From assembly GCF_963678635.1 (NCBI RefSeq), contig NC_087065.1, positions 71,621,345 through 71,685,344 of the forward strand: a stretch of DNA of 64,000 nucleotides. Direction: 5' to 3'. Under the pieces are notes generated by a model. That model was not told where the DNA came from and did not search any database. It saw only the letters and a list, made by a program, of their open reading frames with translations. This DNA comes from Symsagittifera roscoffensis (taxonomy: Eukaryota; Xenacoelomorpha; Acoela; Convolutidae). The translations under genes and the position numbers were made by a program. Positions 53,366 through 64,000 of the stretch are shown here, piece after piece; the stretch's first letter is position 1, and each line of letters begins with the position of its first letter.

Positions 53366-56300
53366 TTGTTAAGCCATGAGTCAAGAACCACGCTATCAAA
53401 AGTTTTAACCCAAAAAAAATTTACTCCGAGAGATTTTGATAATTTTAATGCAAATTAGAGATCTATCCTGAACCAATTTGATGACTAACTTGTTAGATGC
53501 GTTTTCAACTAGTCTGTAATTCGACAAAAGAGGCTATAACAAATACAGACGCTTGCTTCTCGTTGAAAGTAAATTAAAGGTCATTTGAGATCTCACGGTA
53601 ATGCTCTCGAAAAAAAACACTAAAACAAAAGCAAATTTTAAGAGTGCATTAAAATTGTTTTCAAACAAGCGTTTTTTCTTAAGTATAACCGTGTGATCTC
53701 AAAGAATTTTTGTCAATATTTTTTTCAAAATGGGGCAAGTGCTCCTATTTTAAAATTCTTTTGGTCAAAATAAATAATAACTAAAAAAAATCTAAAAGTA
53801 TTTTAACAAAACAGTTCAGGAATTATCTCTAAATCGTATTAGAGATCTCAAGATCTCACCGAGTGATATTTTTTTGGTTGAGAACATTTGATAACTTGGC
53901 TTCTAATCAATTCATATTTCTTAGATTCTCAGACACACTTCGTGGGTTAGATGTAATGACTACGACTGGTACGGCAAAAATTTTCTGCTGATACTAATGC
54001 TTTGGGTAAAACTGGATATTCAGTTTTAGAAGAATTTTCATTTTGCACTCGCCTTTTTTAAGGTAACATTTATTGATAATCGTATTTTGTCTCATAATCA
54101 AATTACTCACTGTGAAACATCGTTTTCAAAATTTGACACAGATCTTTTGCTTGTAACATATAATTCAAATCTTGGTTCCAGTTATCAAAAAAAATACAAT
54201 GACATACTGTTTTACTAAACGATTTTGGATATTTTTTACTAGGTTCATTCAAGACGAATTTGGGACGCGAATTTTTTCATGTTCTTGCCGACATTTCGTA
54301 ACAATTTTAAATAAACATGCTTCTACAAAACCACGAAAAAAATGTTTTTTTTTCGCCACAAAAAAAACTATTCGAAACCTTGGTGGTCTAAAAACTTAGA
54401 GCAACTGATATTAAAAAACATACTCTGTCTAGTGAGTGCAAGAGAACAAAAATGAGAAAAACTTTCACATCCTTCAAAAGCTCTCGCAACCTTGTAAGTA
54501 GAAAAGTAAAAAATGCTCGCAAAGACTTTTGTAAATGACTCCTGAAAAAAATCGGAGCAACCCGAGAAAGAAGGGATAGAAAAAAGATTGAGAAGAAATT
54601 GCTGATTTTTCACTCTGTTTTTGTACAACTACGAAATTAGTCTGGTCCTTTTACTTAACTAATTTTTATATTGCTTAGTAGCCAGCTTAGATTCAGTTAG
54701 TTTTAATTGGTGATTTGTAATAATTTGTGAACCTACATCATACAGAATGTTTTCTTTAACCGCCTTGTTATATTAACAAAATTATGTTTTACTAAAAATC
54801 TGACCGGGAACAAACTTCTTTTAAAACTAAAAATTTTCCGTTTCAAAACTTTTGTTGGATTTTTGTTTGTCTGTTTATGTTTTGTCGACTTAGTTATCAC
54901 ATAAAATTTTTTGTGCTCTAAAAGGTTTTCCTTTGGAATGAATCTAATTCCAATTTTTTACTGTAATGTGTAAATTTAGTGAATCTGATTTTTGATACCT
55001 CCTTTTTTGTTTAAAGCTTAATTATCCCCAATTATTGCGACTTATATTGCTTTATCACGGGTGTAATTACGGAGGATGGTGGGTGCGAAAATTTAAAATT
55101 TCAGAAAAATTTCGTTTTTGGCTCAACAGGAGTTTAGCCACCGTTTTTTGGCTTAGTTGCCGCTCGATTTTTTAGAGATTTATATAAAACCGGCAAATGT
55201 GTATTTGGATGTGCTTTTCCTCAAATATTTCATCTTTTCAGACCAAATTTTTCTAAAAAGTTTGTACAATTTTTTTTTCTCCTTGGTACCTTGCAATGCT
55301 ATGTTTATGCGGTGCCACAAGTTTGCAAAGCTCTGCTTCGCCTGTGTTAAGTTTTTGTGAACGGAGTTGATGATTTCGAAATTTAAAACCTCTAAAAAGT
55401 ACTGGCTGTAGCAGAGGATTTGTGGGAGTCCCTTTGATTAGTTTTAAGGACAATGAATGTTGTTTACTATGACTTCGAATCTAAATTTCGGTGTCTAATC
55501 CTCTGAGAGCGAAGCTTTTTAGGGGCAGATTACTTCAAAAAACTTTGAATACTGTTGAAGAAATTTTAAAGCAAGATAAAAATGAGTCACACTCATTATT
55601 AATCTTGCTGAAGTGTTTGTCAAGCTTTGATAAAACAGTTTCGTGAACTCATTTTACTTTAATGTTTTTTTTGTTTGATAGTCTTGCTTGTTTTTTGTTT
55701 GCGACTGAATTTTGAAAAAAAAAATGAATAGTTTGATTAGCTTGCTACTTTTTCGAAAATTGAATGTGAAAGTGACCTCAACTTGCATTGGTTTCTTTTG
55801 CTATTCTAAAGGGTGTTGCAACCGAGGCAATTTTCCCCCAAATATCTTTTCAAACTTTTTGTTTATATTTATCTTATTTTTTTTTCTATTTGTTTCTCAA
55901 AATTTTTTATGGGGGACAGTTTTTTTTATATTTTTTTATTCGACAGGTGTTTGCAAGTTTTACTTCGAGGCTGTATTAACTTTTAATTGCCCTAATTGGC
56001 TCTTTTTTTAAGAAATTGAAACCTGTTCAAGGTAGATCAAAACAATCACATGGAGTTTTTGGTCCTTCTTTTTTGGCCACTTTTGATTTTTTTCCGACTC
56101 AGCCCTGCTTTGCTTCTGAATAAAACTAGCAGTTGATTGAACTGAATTCAATTCAGACCTTTAGTGAGAAAAAGTACGCCGAATATTAATCCCACAAGAA
56201 TAGTGCTAGACCCTCAAAAACCCAAGAAACACCAAAAGTCGATGGCTCAACACTTCAGTAAAAGGTATTGTATCTAAATTGGAAAAAAAATTGGAGAAAT

Positions 56301-58019
56301 GGTTTTAATTACAATATCGGTGGTTATTAATTTTTTTCCTCATTATCTGTCTGAAATTGTTAAGTAGCAGTTTATTTGAGAATAAATGATAGAAAGTTTT
56401 TTAACTTTCGATTGAAAAATCCATTTACCATAGCAAATGAAGAAAATCTGAATTGCGAGTTCTCGTACATCGCCGTTTTTGAAAACTGGTCAACGTCTAA
56501 AAACGCAGTGAGCTCTTCTTAATCATTGATTTAATAGTATCTGCGAATTATTTTTGAGAAAGTTTTCGAAAACAGCTTTTTGTAGTTTTCAAAAAACAGG
56601 CTCACGTGTTCAATTTTTTTTCAAAAATTGTCTCTTATTAGTAGTTTTTGCGTTGAAACAATTCTTTGCAAGGCAGTTTATGATTTACCGCCAGATGCTA
56701 ATGAAGCATTAAAAGTAAAGGGCTTGAAATCTCTGATTCAATCTTAACTGTTTGCAAATAGCAATAACATACAGAAAAAAAGTCATTAGATTGTCCATCA
56801 CGACAGCAAAAAACGAAGTTTCCAATTTTTTCGTTTTTGTTTTCTCCTAAAAATATTCCTTGTTATTTTCTTTTCTGCTCAGAAATGTTTACCAGATTTT
56901 TTTTTGTAAAAAGTTGTTTTAATGTTTTTGCACAATTTTTTCTACATTCAACTTTTCTATATAATTTTTACCCTGCTTACTTTTTATTAAAGCAAAACGA
57001 CGCTGTGTCATTCGCAAAAAATATATGTACAAAAATAATCAGAACTTAAGAATGCGGCCAAATTTCTTTGTTGAAAGATAAGATTGGAAAACCTAATTTA
57101 CAGAGAATCTTTATGGATAATTTTTCAAAAAAAATTGATTTTTAAAATGGAGTTGAGAAAAAGTTTGTTAGGATTCTAACTCTGATGAAAAGAGGTGGCG
57201 GTGAAGCTGAAACCTGACGAGACATAATTTAACCGCATTTTTAATGAGACTTCTAACTTCAATTGACATTAAAACAGAAAAAGAAATTCTCAGCCACGCA
57301 AATCCCGCAGAGGAGTCGCAGCCGCCTATCAAACAGTATACTGAGGATTCAAACTGTCACGACTGAAAACGTTTTCGTTAAAATTAAAACATTGTACAAG
57401 TTTGTTTCAGTTTTTTCGTCATTTAAACAAAAATTCTACTCTTATTAAAAATTTTCCGAACCGGTGGTTTAGTGACCACATATTTGTTTCTTAGACCGGT
57501 AAATTTTAATCGAATTTCAAACTGTCTAGTTTTGAGAGGTTAGAGTTGTTACTGTACGCAAAATTCACTGCACAAAAATTACTGTACGCAAAATTCTTAG
57601 AAAACTAGTTACAATTCTCAAAATCACGCGATAATTTTTTTGTCTAGGCGTCTAAGTATTTATCAAGTTTCGCCATTAAGATAGCCTCATTGAAGAGCAA
57701 AAAATAATGCCAAATATTTGACCAACTTCACTTCGAAAATTTATTTTTTTGTGAACTGGCTCAAGTTATAGAAAAAAATCACTTGACATGATTCAAATAT
57801 GAAATCTCTCCCCTTAAATAAATTAGCCAGTTGAAATGAACTTGAAAGATTTATGGCTCGAGTAATTGCATTTGTTGTGAAATTAATGCGAATGCAAAGT
57901 GCATGGAATCAGAATTGACTTAACAAATTCAAACTTTAATCGTTCAAAAGCTTGCTTGCAAAGTTATCTATCGAAATTAACTCAAACTGAGTAATTAACG
58001 GATACTGAACATTCATAGT
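53366..58019. other. No recognisable gene
   Basis: Strongly AT-rich with many homopolymer runs. Short ORFs here are Phe/Lys/Leu-rich and look like chance. No RNA gene seen. Confidence 0.45.
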
Positions 58020-59607
58020 TTTACGATGTCGGTTGAACCTACAGAAATTCATGCTTCGAAGTTTTCGAGAAAGAACGACTCTTCAAATGCGCGACTTGTA
58101 TGAATCAATTGGAAGGTCTCAACGCTGTCACATTTTTTGTGGAGGTTGTATTATGCCTGATTTGAGAAAAAGTCATGAAATTTTGGACAATAAATCAATG
58201 ACCCCGACGATTTGCAAAACTCACAAAAACTTGTGTTCAATGTTTTGCGCAAATTGCGAGGAAATTTTGTGTGTAAGCTGTGTTTTGAAACATGCTAACC
58301 ATAACATAACGTCAATCAAAGATCGAGCTTCTATTTGAGACCAAAAATATTCGATTTGATCGCAAATTTGAGTTCCTTTGAGGTATCAGTTCGCGTTACT
58401 CGGGAAAAGCTAAATGAAAACAAGGAAATACGCACTAAAAGTTATGATAAATTGGTGCTAGATATATCATCATCAATGGATGCTCTAAAACAAAAAATCT
58501 TGGATAGCATCAAATCAGAACACGAGAAAATAGTAAAATTGGAGGAGGAATTGACCAAAAATTACGAACTGTTGTTACAATGCCAAAACGATCTTCAAGA
58601 GTTGTTATGTTGCTCAGATAGAATTATGGTAGAGCAGTTTAGGGATAAAGAAAATCAAGTTTCAGAGATAGAAATTAAAGAATTGGCTTGGGTTACGTCG
58701 TTTTAACGGTATAGATTTGTCCGTGTCTAAACAGATGACCCCGTTGGTCGAAAAATTTTCTGACCATTTTTTCAGCAAAATTAAATTGCCAAATGTCGTG
58801 TCTGTAAGTGAAAATTCTTTCGTGTACTCCAAAAATTGTCGCTCTTTGTATAGCGTAGAATATGAAAGTCATAATGTTACAGTCTACAAATGCAAGTTCA
58901 AAGAGCACAAAGATGATGTCTCGATGTCGAAAAATGAATTGGCGACCTTTGAAAACGATGCATCGATTTACTGTTTTCAAGTATTTTTTCTCGTGCAACT
59001 AAATTCAAGTCCAATTATTCTAATCAAAATTAACAAAGTTTTGCGGCTGTTTGACGTACACTTAAACTGCTTCAGAAGTATGAAATCGAACCTTGAATTT
59101 CATCAAATTCCTTTATTTTTTGCATTCATAAGCACAGGCGATGTTGCTGAGTTTGTTTATTGGGACAAAATCAACAACGTTGTCAGACAAACTAACAAAG
59201 ATAGCGTCAAGCTTGAATGCGATTCCTTGCCTCAAATTGTGAGTTCTTGGCAAGACGATTCGTTTGTACACTTTGTAAACCAAAAAAACGACGTGGTAGA
59301 AATTGAAACCCATCCGTCCTACCCACTTTCGGATTCTGTCATCAAAGCCAGCGTTCATGGTGTTTGTAATATCAGCTGCATTTCACAGATCCACTCTACT
59401 ATTATAATCTGGTCGTTATCAACCAGTAGCTTGACTTTTATCCGCAGAATTGATTTCCGGTCTGGTTATTTTGTGACGTCTAAGGTACATTTTGGAAGTT
59501 GCTACAACAATTTTTCCGTGAAATTAAGTGACCGCAGTGTTTATTTGAGTTTCCTCGTTACGGCCAAAACGACAACGGAAATTAGATTTACAAAAATGTG
59601 TTCTTGA
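58020..59607 (+). pseudogene. TRIM-like (RING, B-box, coiled-coil) gene, intronless and frameshifted
   Basis: Parts in different frames: a RING start with FKCATCMNQLEG (~58070-58110) in one frame; the rest of the RING, RCHIFCGGC, in the next (~58115-58150); a B-box type 2 C-x2-H...C-x2-C-x4-C-x2-C...H-x2-H within 58205-58310 (ICKTHKNLC, FCANCEE, CVSCVLKHANH); a coiled coil at 58335-58706 (KLEEELTKNYELLLQCQNDL); and a 297-codon C-terminal part (58717-59607) with beta-propeller-like spacing that I do not recognise. TRIM proteins are mostly E3 ubiquitin ligases. At least three frame changes and no introns suggest an old retrocopy. Confidence 0.7.
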
Positions 59608-61773
59608 AAAAAACACCCGCGATACCACGACAGCATATCCAATGAGTGAAAATTAATATCGGTTAAATTAATCAATTTCAGGCAATGATTCAAAGTTTTC
59701 TAGTTGGTTGTTTTTTTTTCTTTTTAATTTTATTTTTGGCCTTTCCTTTCCTGTGTGATAGCTTGCAGCTTGCAATACTAGTTTTATGTGGTGTGTCTCA
59801 AGTGGTGTGAATATGGGGTTCGGAAGTCAAATTTTTAACAGCTTTTTATGAAACTTTTGACTTTTCTTGTAAACTACCCTCGCAAATCCGAGAAGGTTTC
59901 AGTCGAACGAGTCAGTTGCAAAAATTTATTCTTCAGAAGGGGCGGCTCTTAGTTTTTTTAAAGAATTTATCCTCGTTTTTTGACTCCTCATTTTTTGTGG
60001 AATGTCTCTGAGAAGATTCCAATTTCTCTAAAATGTACACTTCTCAATTATTTCAATAGAGAAATAACTAAGGATTTGAGCAAAGTCCAATATTTGACTT
60101 TACCCATTTCATCCCGTTTCAGTATAAGAAGTCGGAAAATGCAAAAAATGTCAAACAGATACCTCCTGCTTTAGCTGACCCATTACATTTTTTACCGAGG
60201 CATACGAAAATTTCAGTTCACCTAGTTTTCAACACTTTTTTCTTCTGTTTTTTTTTGTGTTTTATCGCAAGTGGTGAAAAGCTCTGCTTCGCCTCTGCAT
60301 AATTTTTTTTCCGACTCAACTTGTGTCTGCCTAAATATTTTTGGCTTTGTTTCCTCTTCATAAGTTTTGTTCCGTTGCTATTTAAGAGTCGATGAACTCT
60401 TACACGGGTCGCGATAACATTTTTTAGAAGTCTTAGAATGCTCTAAAAATTAAGATTTCAGGCGGCTACTTCTTGGATCGTTTAAAAGGCTGTAGATAAT
60501 AAGATAAGCCGTAGGATGAAAGGGATGAAAATATTGAGAAAAAGCAAAATGAAAAAAGACCCGCAACTGCTCTATGAACCTTGAAATTGATTCTTTGCAC
60601 TGGTGTCAGAACAGTTGTACTCAAAGGGATCATTTAACCTGATGAAAATGCTCTGCTGATATGCCTTAATTGCTTTTCCAACGGTAAAAGCAGTCAAGTA
60701 GTTAAAAATACCCCAAGCAAACTGAAAACATAAAAGAAAACTGAAAAAATAATCAAGAAAAATGAGAAACTTGGTCAATTGAGTTCAGTTGCAGAAGACC
60801 TCTAAGATTGTTGATTAAAACTTGGATTACTAAAAAATTTATCCCACATACTCAAACAAAAGCCAAAATTGGTTCAAAACTGGTTTCTCCGAACACCCCG
60901 TCCAATGCCAGATCGAAGGACTCGCAGTAATAGGATATTCTTGAACTAAGGACAAAGGCGGAAGAATAAACGTAATCACGACTGCAAAGAGATCCCAGTT
61001 TCTCAACATGAACTTAACATCAGACGTCAAAAATCCAGCGAATTCCAATGAAGAAGAATCTATCATGCAACTATTATAGTACACTTTCTATCATGCAACT
61101 ATTATAGTAGCTATATCAAAGTAGGAAGCAAATTAATCATCAAATGCGCCAAGTGAAACAAGAACTTCGAGTAAACAAATATTTAATCCTAGTCCCTAGA
61201 CTATCGGTACTTTGAAACAAATCATTCTATTAAATTGTAAAAACAAACAGTCTGTCATGAACTACAATCCAAACAGCCTTCCCACCTCGCTCTCAAACGC
61301 TCTAATCAGTTTGTTTTTTAAGTTTTTGGCGCTGATTTTCTCAAATTCATGTTATTTATTTGACTTCTGTGCTGAAGATCTACAACACTTCAGATGTTGA
61401 AGTTCATGGACGAGATGAATGAAATTAGCGCTCACGTGAAACTTAAATTGTTGCAATTCATTTACATAGACTTCAAAAAGAATACGACACAGAACCTCAT
61501 GACTTAAATCTAAGTGAACGTCGAATATTTGATTTTGCAGATGTTTTCAATTCAAACCAAAATGAGAGCAAAATATGTATTTTATTCAGTAATGACTTCA
61601 AAAACCTTCTCTGAAAAGGACCTGAAAAATTACACGAATATAGTGTGTCAGACCGATTAAACTAAAGTTGTTCATGTCATCACTAACCAAGAGATGTACC
61701 ACATATTTAACTTATTAAAATACGTAATCAGTATAGTTTTAATAATCACTTGTACTTGTAATAAATGTATCAA

Positions 61774-62030
61774 GGATAAAGAAAGAAAGAAAGAAAGAAT
61801 TTATTTCTCATTGTTTATGGTAAATATGCATAAAACGAGAATGTAAACACGAAGCACCAGAAACAATGAGGGGACAGTTAACAAACCCAATTGGGTAACA
61901 GAGCACTGCCCGTTTGATCAAATGAAGTACGAAACTTGAGATCTTCAATGAAAAGGAAAAATATATAAATCTGAAAACATAAAAGAAAATATTGGAGAAA
62001 AAAATACTAAGTTTGAAAAAACATAAAGCA
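61774..62030 (-). mobile_element. Candidate short retroposon (SINE-like) insertion
   Basis: About 260 bases present here but absent at the corresponding point of the first copy (~48100). On the minus strand it ends in AGAAATAAA followed by (TTTC)n, a typical short-retroposon tail. No tRNA-like head or clear target duplication recognised. Confidence 0.35.
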
Positions 62031-63775
62031 GCAAGATCGTGGAAGAATGAAAAATAAAGATAATAATGAAGAATGAAAGACTGAAACTTGCCCTGCAAGA
62101 CATTTTTCAATTTTTTGATTGAAAATCTGAAGAAAATGAATCGTGCTACGAAAGCTTTAACTGCTACAGCAGCCGTGAAAACTCAAAGAATCTGTAAAAA
62201 CCAGCTTTGCTTAGACTCTTGAAACGCGAGGCGAATTAGTCACATATGGTTATTGTCGAAATTTATGATTGAATTATTGAGTTTATGAACATAAAAGGCC
62301 TTCCGAATCCATCATTTATGCTCAATTACCCTATTGATTGATAGGTTTCGACGAATGGTTTTATCTCCCGTGCCGGTCACAGCAAAACAACGCAAAATCA
62401 AGTACCACAAACAATCAGAATGGGTTGAGTGGTATATCAAATTAAAACACCTTCGGTCGTGGCTCCAGCGTTTTTTTTATTTTCAAAAAGTTGCCCAGTG
62501 TCGAGAAAAACTAGTTTATAATTTAAGTTGAATTTCAAGCAATCGAGTAACGTTCTTTTTATGAATGCTTACACTTTTTATAGGTATTTATGCTAAAAAA
62601 AATTAATTTTACTATAATGAAAACTAGTTTTGGAAGGTTCTTTTTGTGCCTTCTTGGCAGCCATCAAGGTTTTCTATTAAATTTGTTCAAAATTTTTTTA
62701 AAAAAAAATCTGTTTTCGTCATTTTTTAAGACAAATAACGATTATTTCAATTTACGAACTTTGTAAGTGCACGTGTAGTTCTGTTATCGCACCTCGAAGA
62801 ATAACAGCCTCACGCACAAAAACTACCAATTCATAAAAAAAAGAAATTTATATAAATTTATTATAAATTTATAATGTCGATCAAATTGAGTGTAATAATG
62901 CCAAGTAATTAATTAGCTGTTTTGTACAACTCACTATTTGTCTTATAAAAAGCCCTTGAATAACTGAACCTTTTTGCTTCTCTGATGAAGTTGAATTTAC
63001 GGGTTGTAGTAACTCATTTCGTTTTCAGGTAATTGTGATCTATCAAATAATAATTATATAGTGTTTATTGGTCTACTCGTATTTCAACAAATTGAAGTGT
63101 AAAAAAGTGTTCGTTTTTACAGGCAGGCGACAAAACTATTAATCATTGAGACTCTTATTGGACTAATAGGACTTTTAGGGTGTAGAAAGTCATACAATTA
63201 GTTCTCAGATTATAAACGAGTATAAGGAGTAGAAATTAAAATAAATTCTTGCAAGGTTGTCTGAAAAGTAACACTTTGAAAAATATGAAGGGTCATTCGC
63301 TCTATATGTAGCAGAATATGTTCCGACCATTTATGTTCCGACCATCAAGGTTTTCTATTAAATTTGTTCAAAAATTTTTTTAAAAAAATCTGTTTTCGTC
63401 ATTTTTTAAGACAAATAACGATTATTTCAATTTACGAACTTTGTAAGTGCACGTGTAGTTCTGTTATCGCACCTCGAAGAATAACAGCCTCACGCACAAA
63501 AACTACCAATTCATAAAAAAAAGAAATTTATATAAATTTATAAAAAAGAAAGTTTTTTTTTTTTATAAATGTGATCAGAACTTCATGCTACTTTACAGCA
63601 ATTGACTATCCTTGTTTTTATGTGGATTTGTTTTTGGCTAATATAACGATTGTTGGATGTTGTCCAGATAATTTGTTTTTGAAAATTTCAAATAGGGGAT
63701 GACTTTAACATACTGAGTACAATTGAATTAATGAGCATTATCGAACGAATTGAGTTATTTTGAGTTTGTGTTCAG

Positions 63776-63998
63776 CGCTGCTATCCTGGAATATCTGACA
63801 GCGGAGGTTTTGGAACTGGCAGGAAACGCTAGCAAAGATCTGCGAGTGAAACGTATTACACCCAGACATCTGCAGCTGGCCATTCGCGGAGACGAACAAC
63901 TGGATTCGCTCATTAAGGCGACCATCGCGGGCGGAGGTGTCATTCCTCACATTCACAAATCGCTCATAGGGAAGAAGGGATCCCAAGGAAAGATGTAA
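63776..63998 (+). CDS. Second H2A.Z exon 2 (partial duplicate or alternative last exon)
   Basis: 223 bases, identical to exon 2 of H2A.Z except G to C in GAC-GAA-GAA to GAC-GAA-CAA, giving GDEQLD instead of GDEELD in the acidic patch. The acceptor GAGTTTGTGTTCAG is conserved and the stop codon kept. No first exon is nearby, so alone it is a fragment; splicing from exon 1 at 46305 would give an intact variant. The window ends two bases after it. Confidence 0.7.
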
Positions 63999-64000
63999 AA

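Larger units (their letters stand above)
59686..63998 (+). repeat. Partial duplication of H2A.Z intron and exon 2, rearranged
   Basis: 59686-59822 matches 46711-46855; after ~0.7 kb unique to this copy, 60529-61773 matches 46856-48100; 62031-62860 matches 48100-48960; 62873-63310 matches 49858-50300 from downstream of the first gene; 63335-63540 repeats 62670-62860; 63560-63998 matches 48970-49535. No copy of exon 1 is found in the window. Confidence 0.85.

Noticed and set aside
61808-62110. 100-codon minus-strand ORF rich in Phe/Leu
   Set aside because: Lies across the candidate short retroposon; composition explained by AT-rich DNA.
1-64000. CRISPR arrays, tRNA or rRNA genes, bacterial operons
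   Set aside because: None seen by eye on either strand; the window is eukaryotic in character. A tRNA scan could not be run.

Overview
The window looks like an invertebrate animal genome. It is AT-rich, it carries a two-exon histone H2A.Z gene with a ~3.0 kb GT-AG intron, and it is packed with non-LTR and Ty3/gypsy-type LTR retroelements. The species cannot be named from the sequence. Only H2A.Z looks like an ordinary intact host gene; a TRIM-like RING/B-box gene is present as a broken copy.

Layout. 1-~6244: the 3' end of a giant LTR element of a diverged family (copy C) with two accessory ORFs (A intact, B broken), a polypurine tract and an LTR. ~6.2-12.3 kb: graveyard of non-LTR retroposon pieces, including an endonuclease half on the minus strand facing its reverse-transcriptase half on the plus strand. 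12.3-16.9 kb: a CR1-like LINE (+) with an esterase-like ORF1, a decayed 2A-like motif, an endonuclease interrupted by a foreign Gag-like coiled-coil fragment, and a frameshifted RT. Its 3' end reappears at 44870, so the 27.9 kb between is an insertion.

That insertion is two nested copies of one giant gypsy-type element. Copy 1 (+, 16967-27248 plus 44363-44869) lacks its 5' part; it keeps a broken integrase ORF, an intact macrodomain-like ORF, an intact 313-codon ORF A and an intact 1518-codon ORF B. Copy 2 (-, 27249-44362, 17.1 kb) lies inside the 3' LTR of copy 1 in opposite orientation. Its LTRs are ~99% identical, and it has PBS, PPT, a pre-gag ORF, gag, protease-RT-RNase H, integrase and the macrodomain ORF, but ORFs A/B were cut by three internal deletions. 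Adding these back, a complete element would be ~21 kb.

The least ordinary system is this element: (i) a TARG1/OARD1-like macrodomain ORF directly after integrase; (ii) a large A+B accessory module of unknown function, kept in order and length in two diverged families; (iii) an extra ORF before gag joined by a -1 overlap with an A-AAA-AAA slippery run; (iv) a ~3 kb leader with about 15 copies of a CCCCTCCGGATT-like motif, similar in layout (not sequence) to the insulator array in the 5' UTR of Drosophila gypsy.

45.2-64 kb: H2A.Z (46142-49535), then AT-rich non-coding DNA with an unidentified minus-strand ORF and the TRIM-like pseudogene, then a partial duplication of the H2A.Z intron plus exon 2, with exon 2 differing by one base (Glu to Gln).
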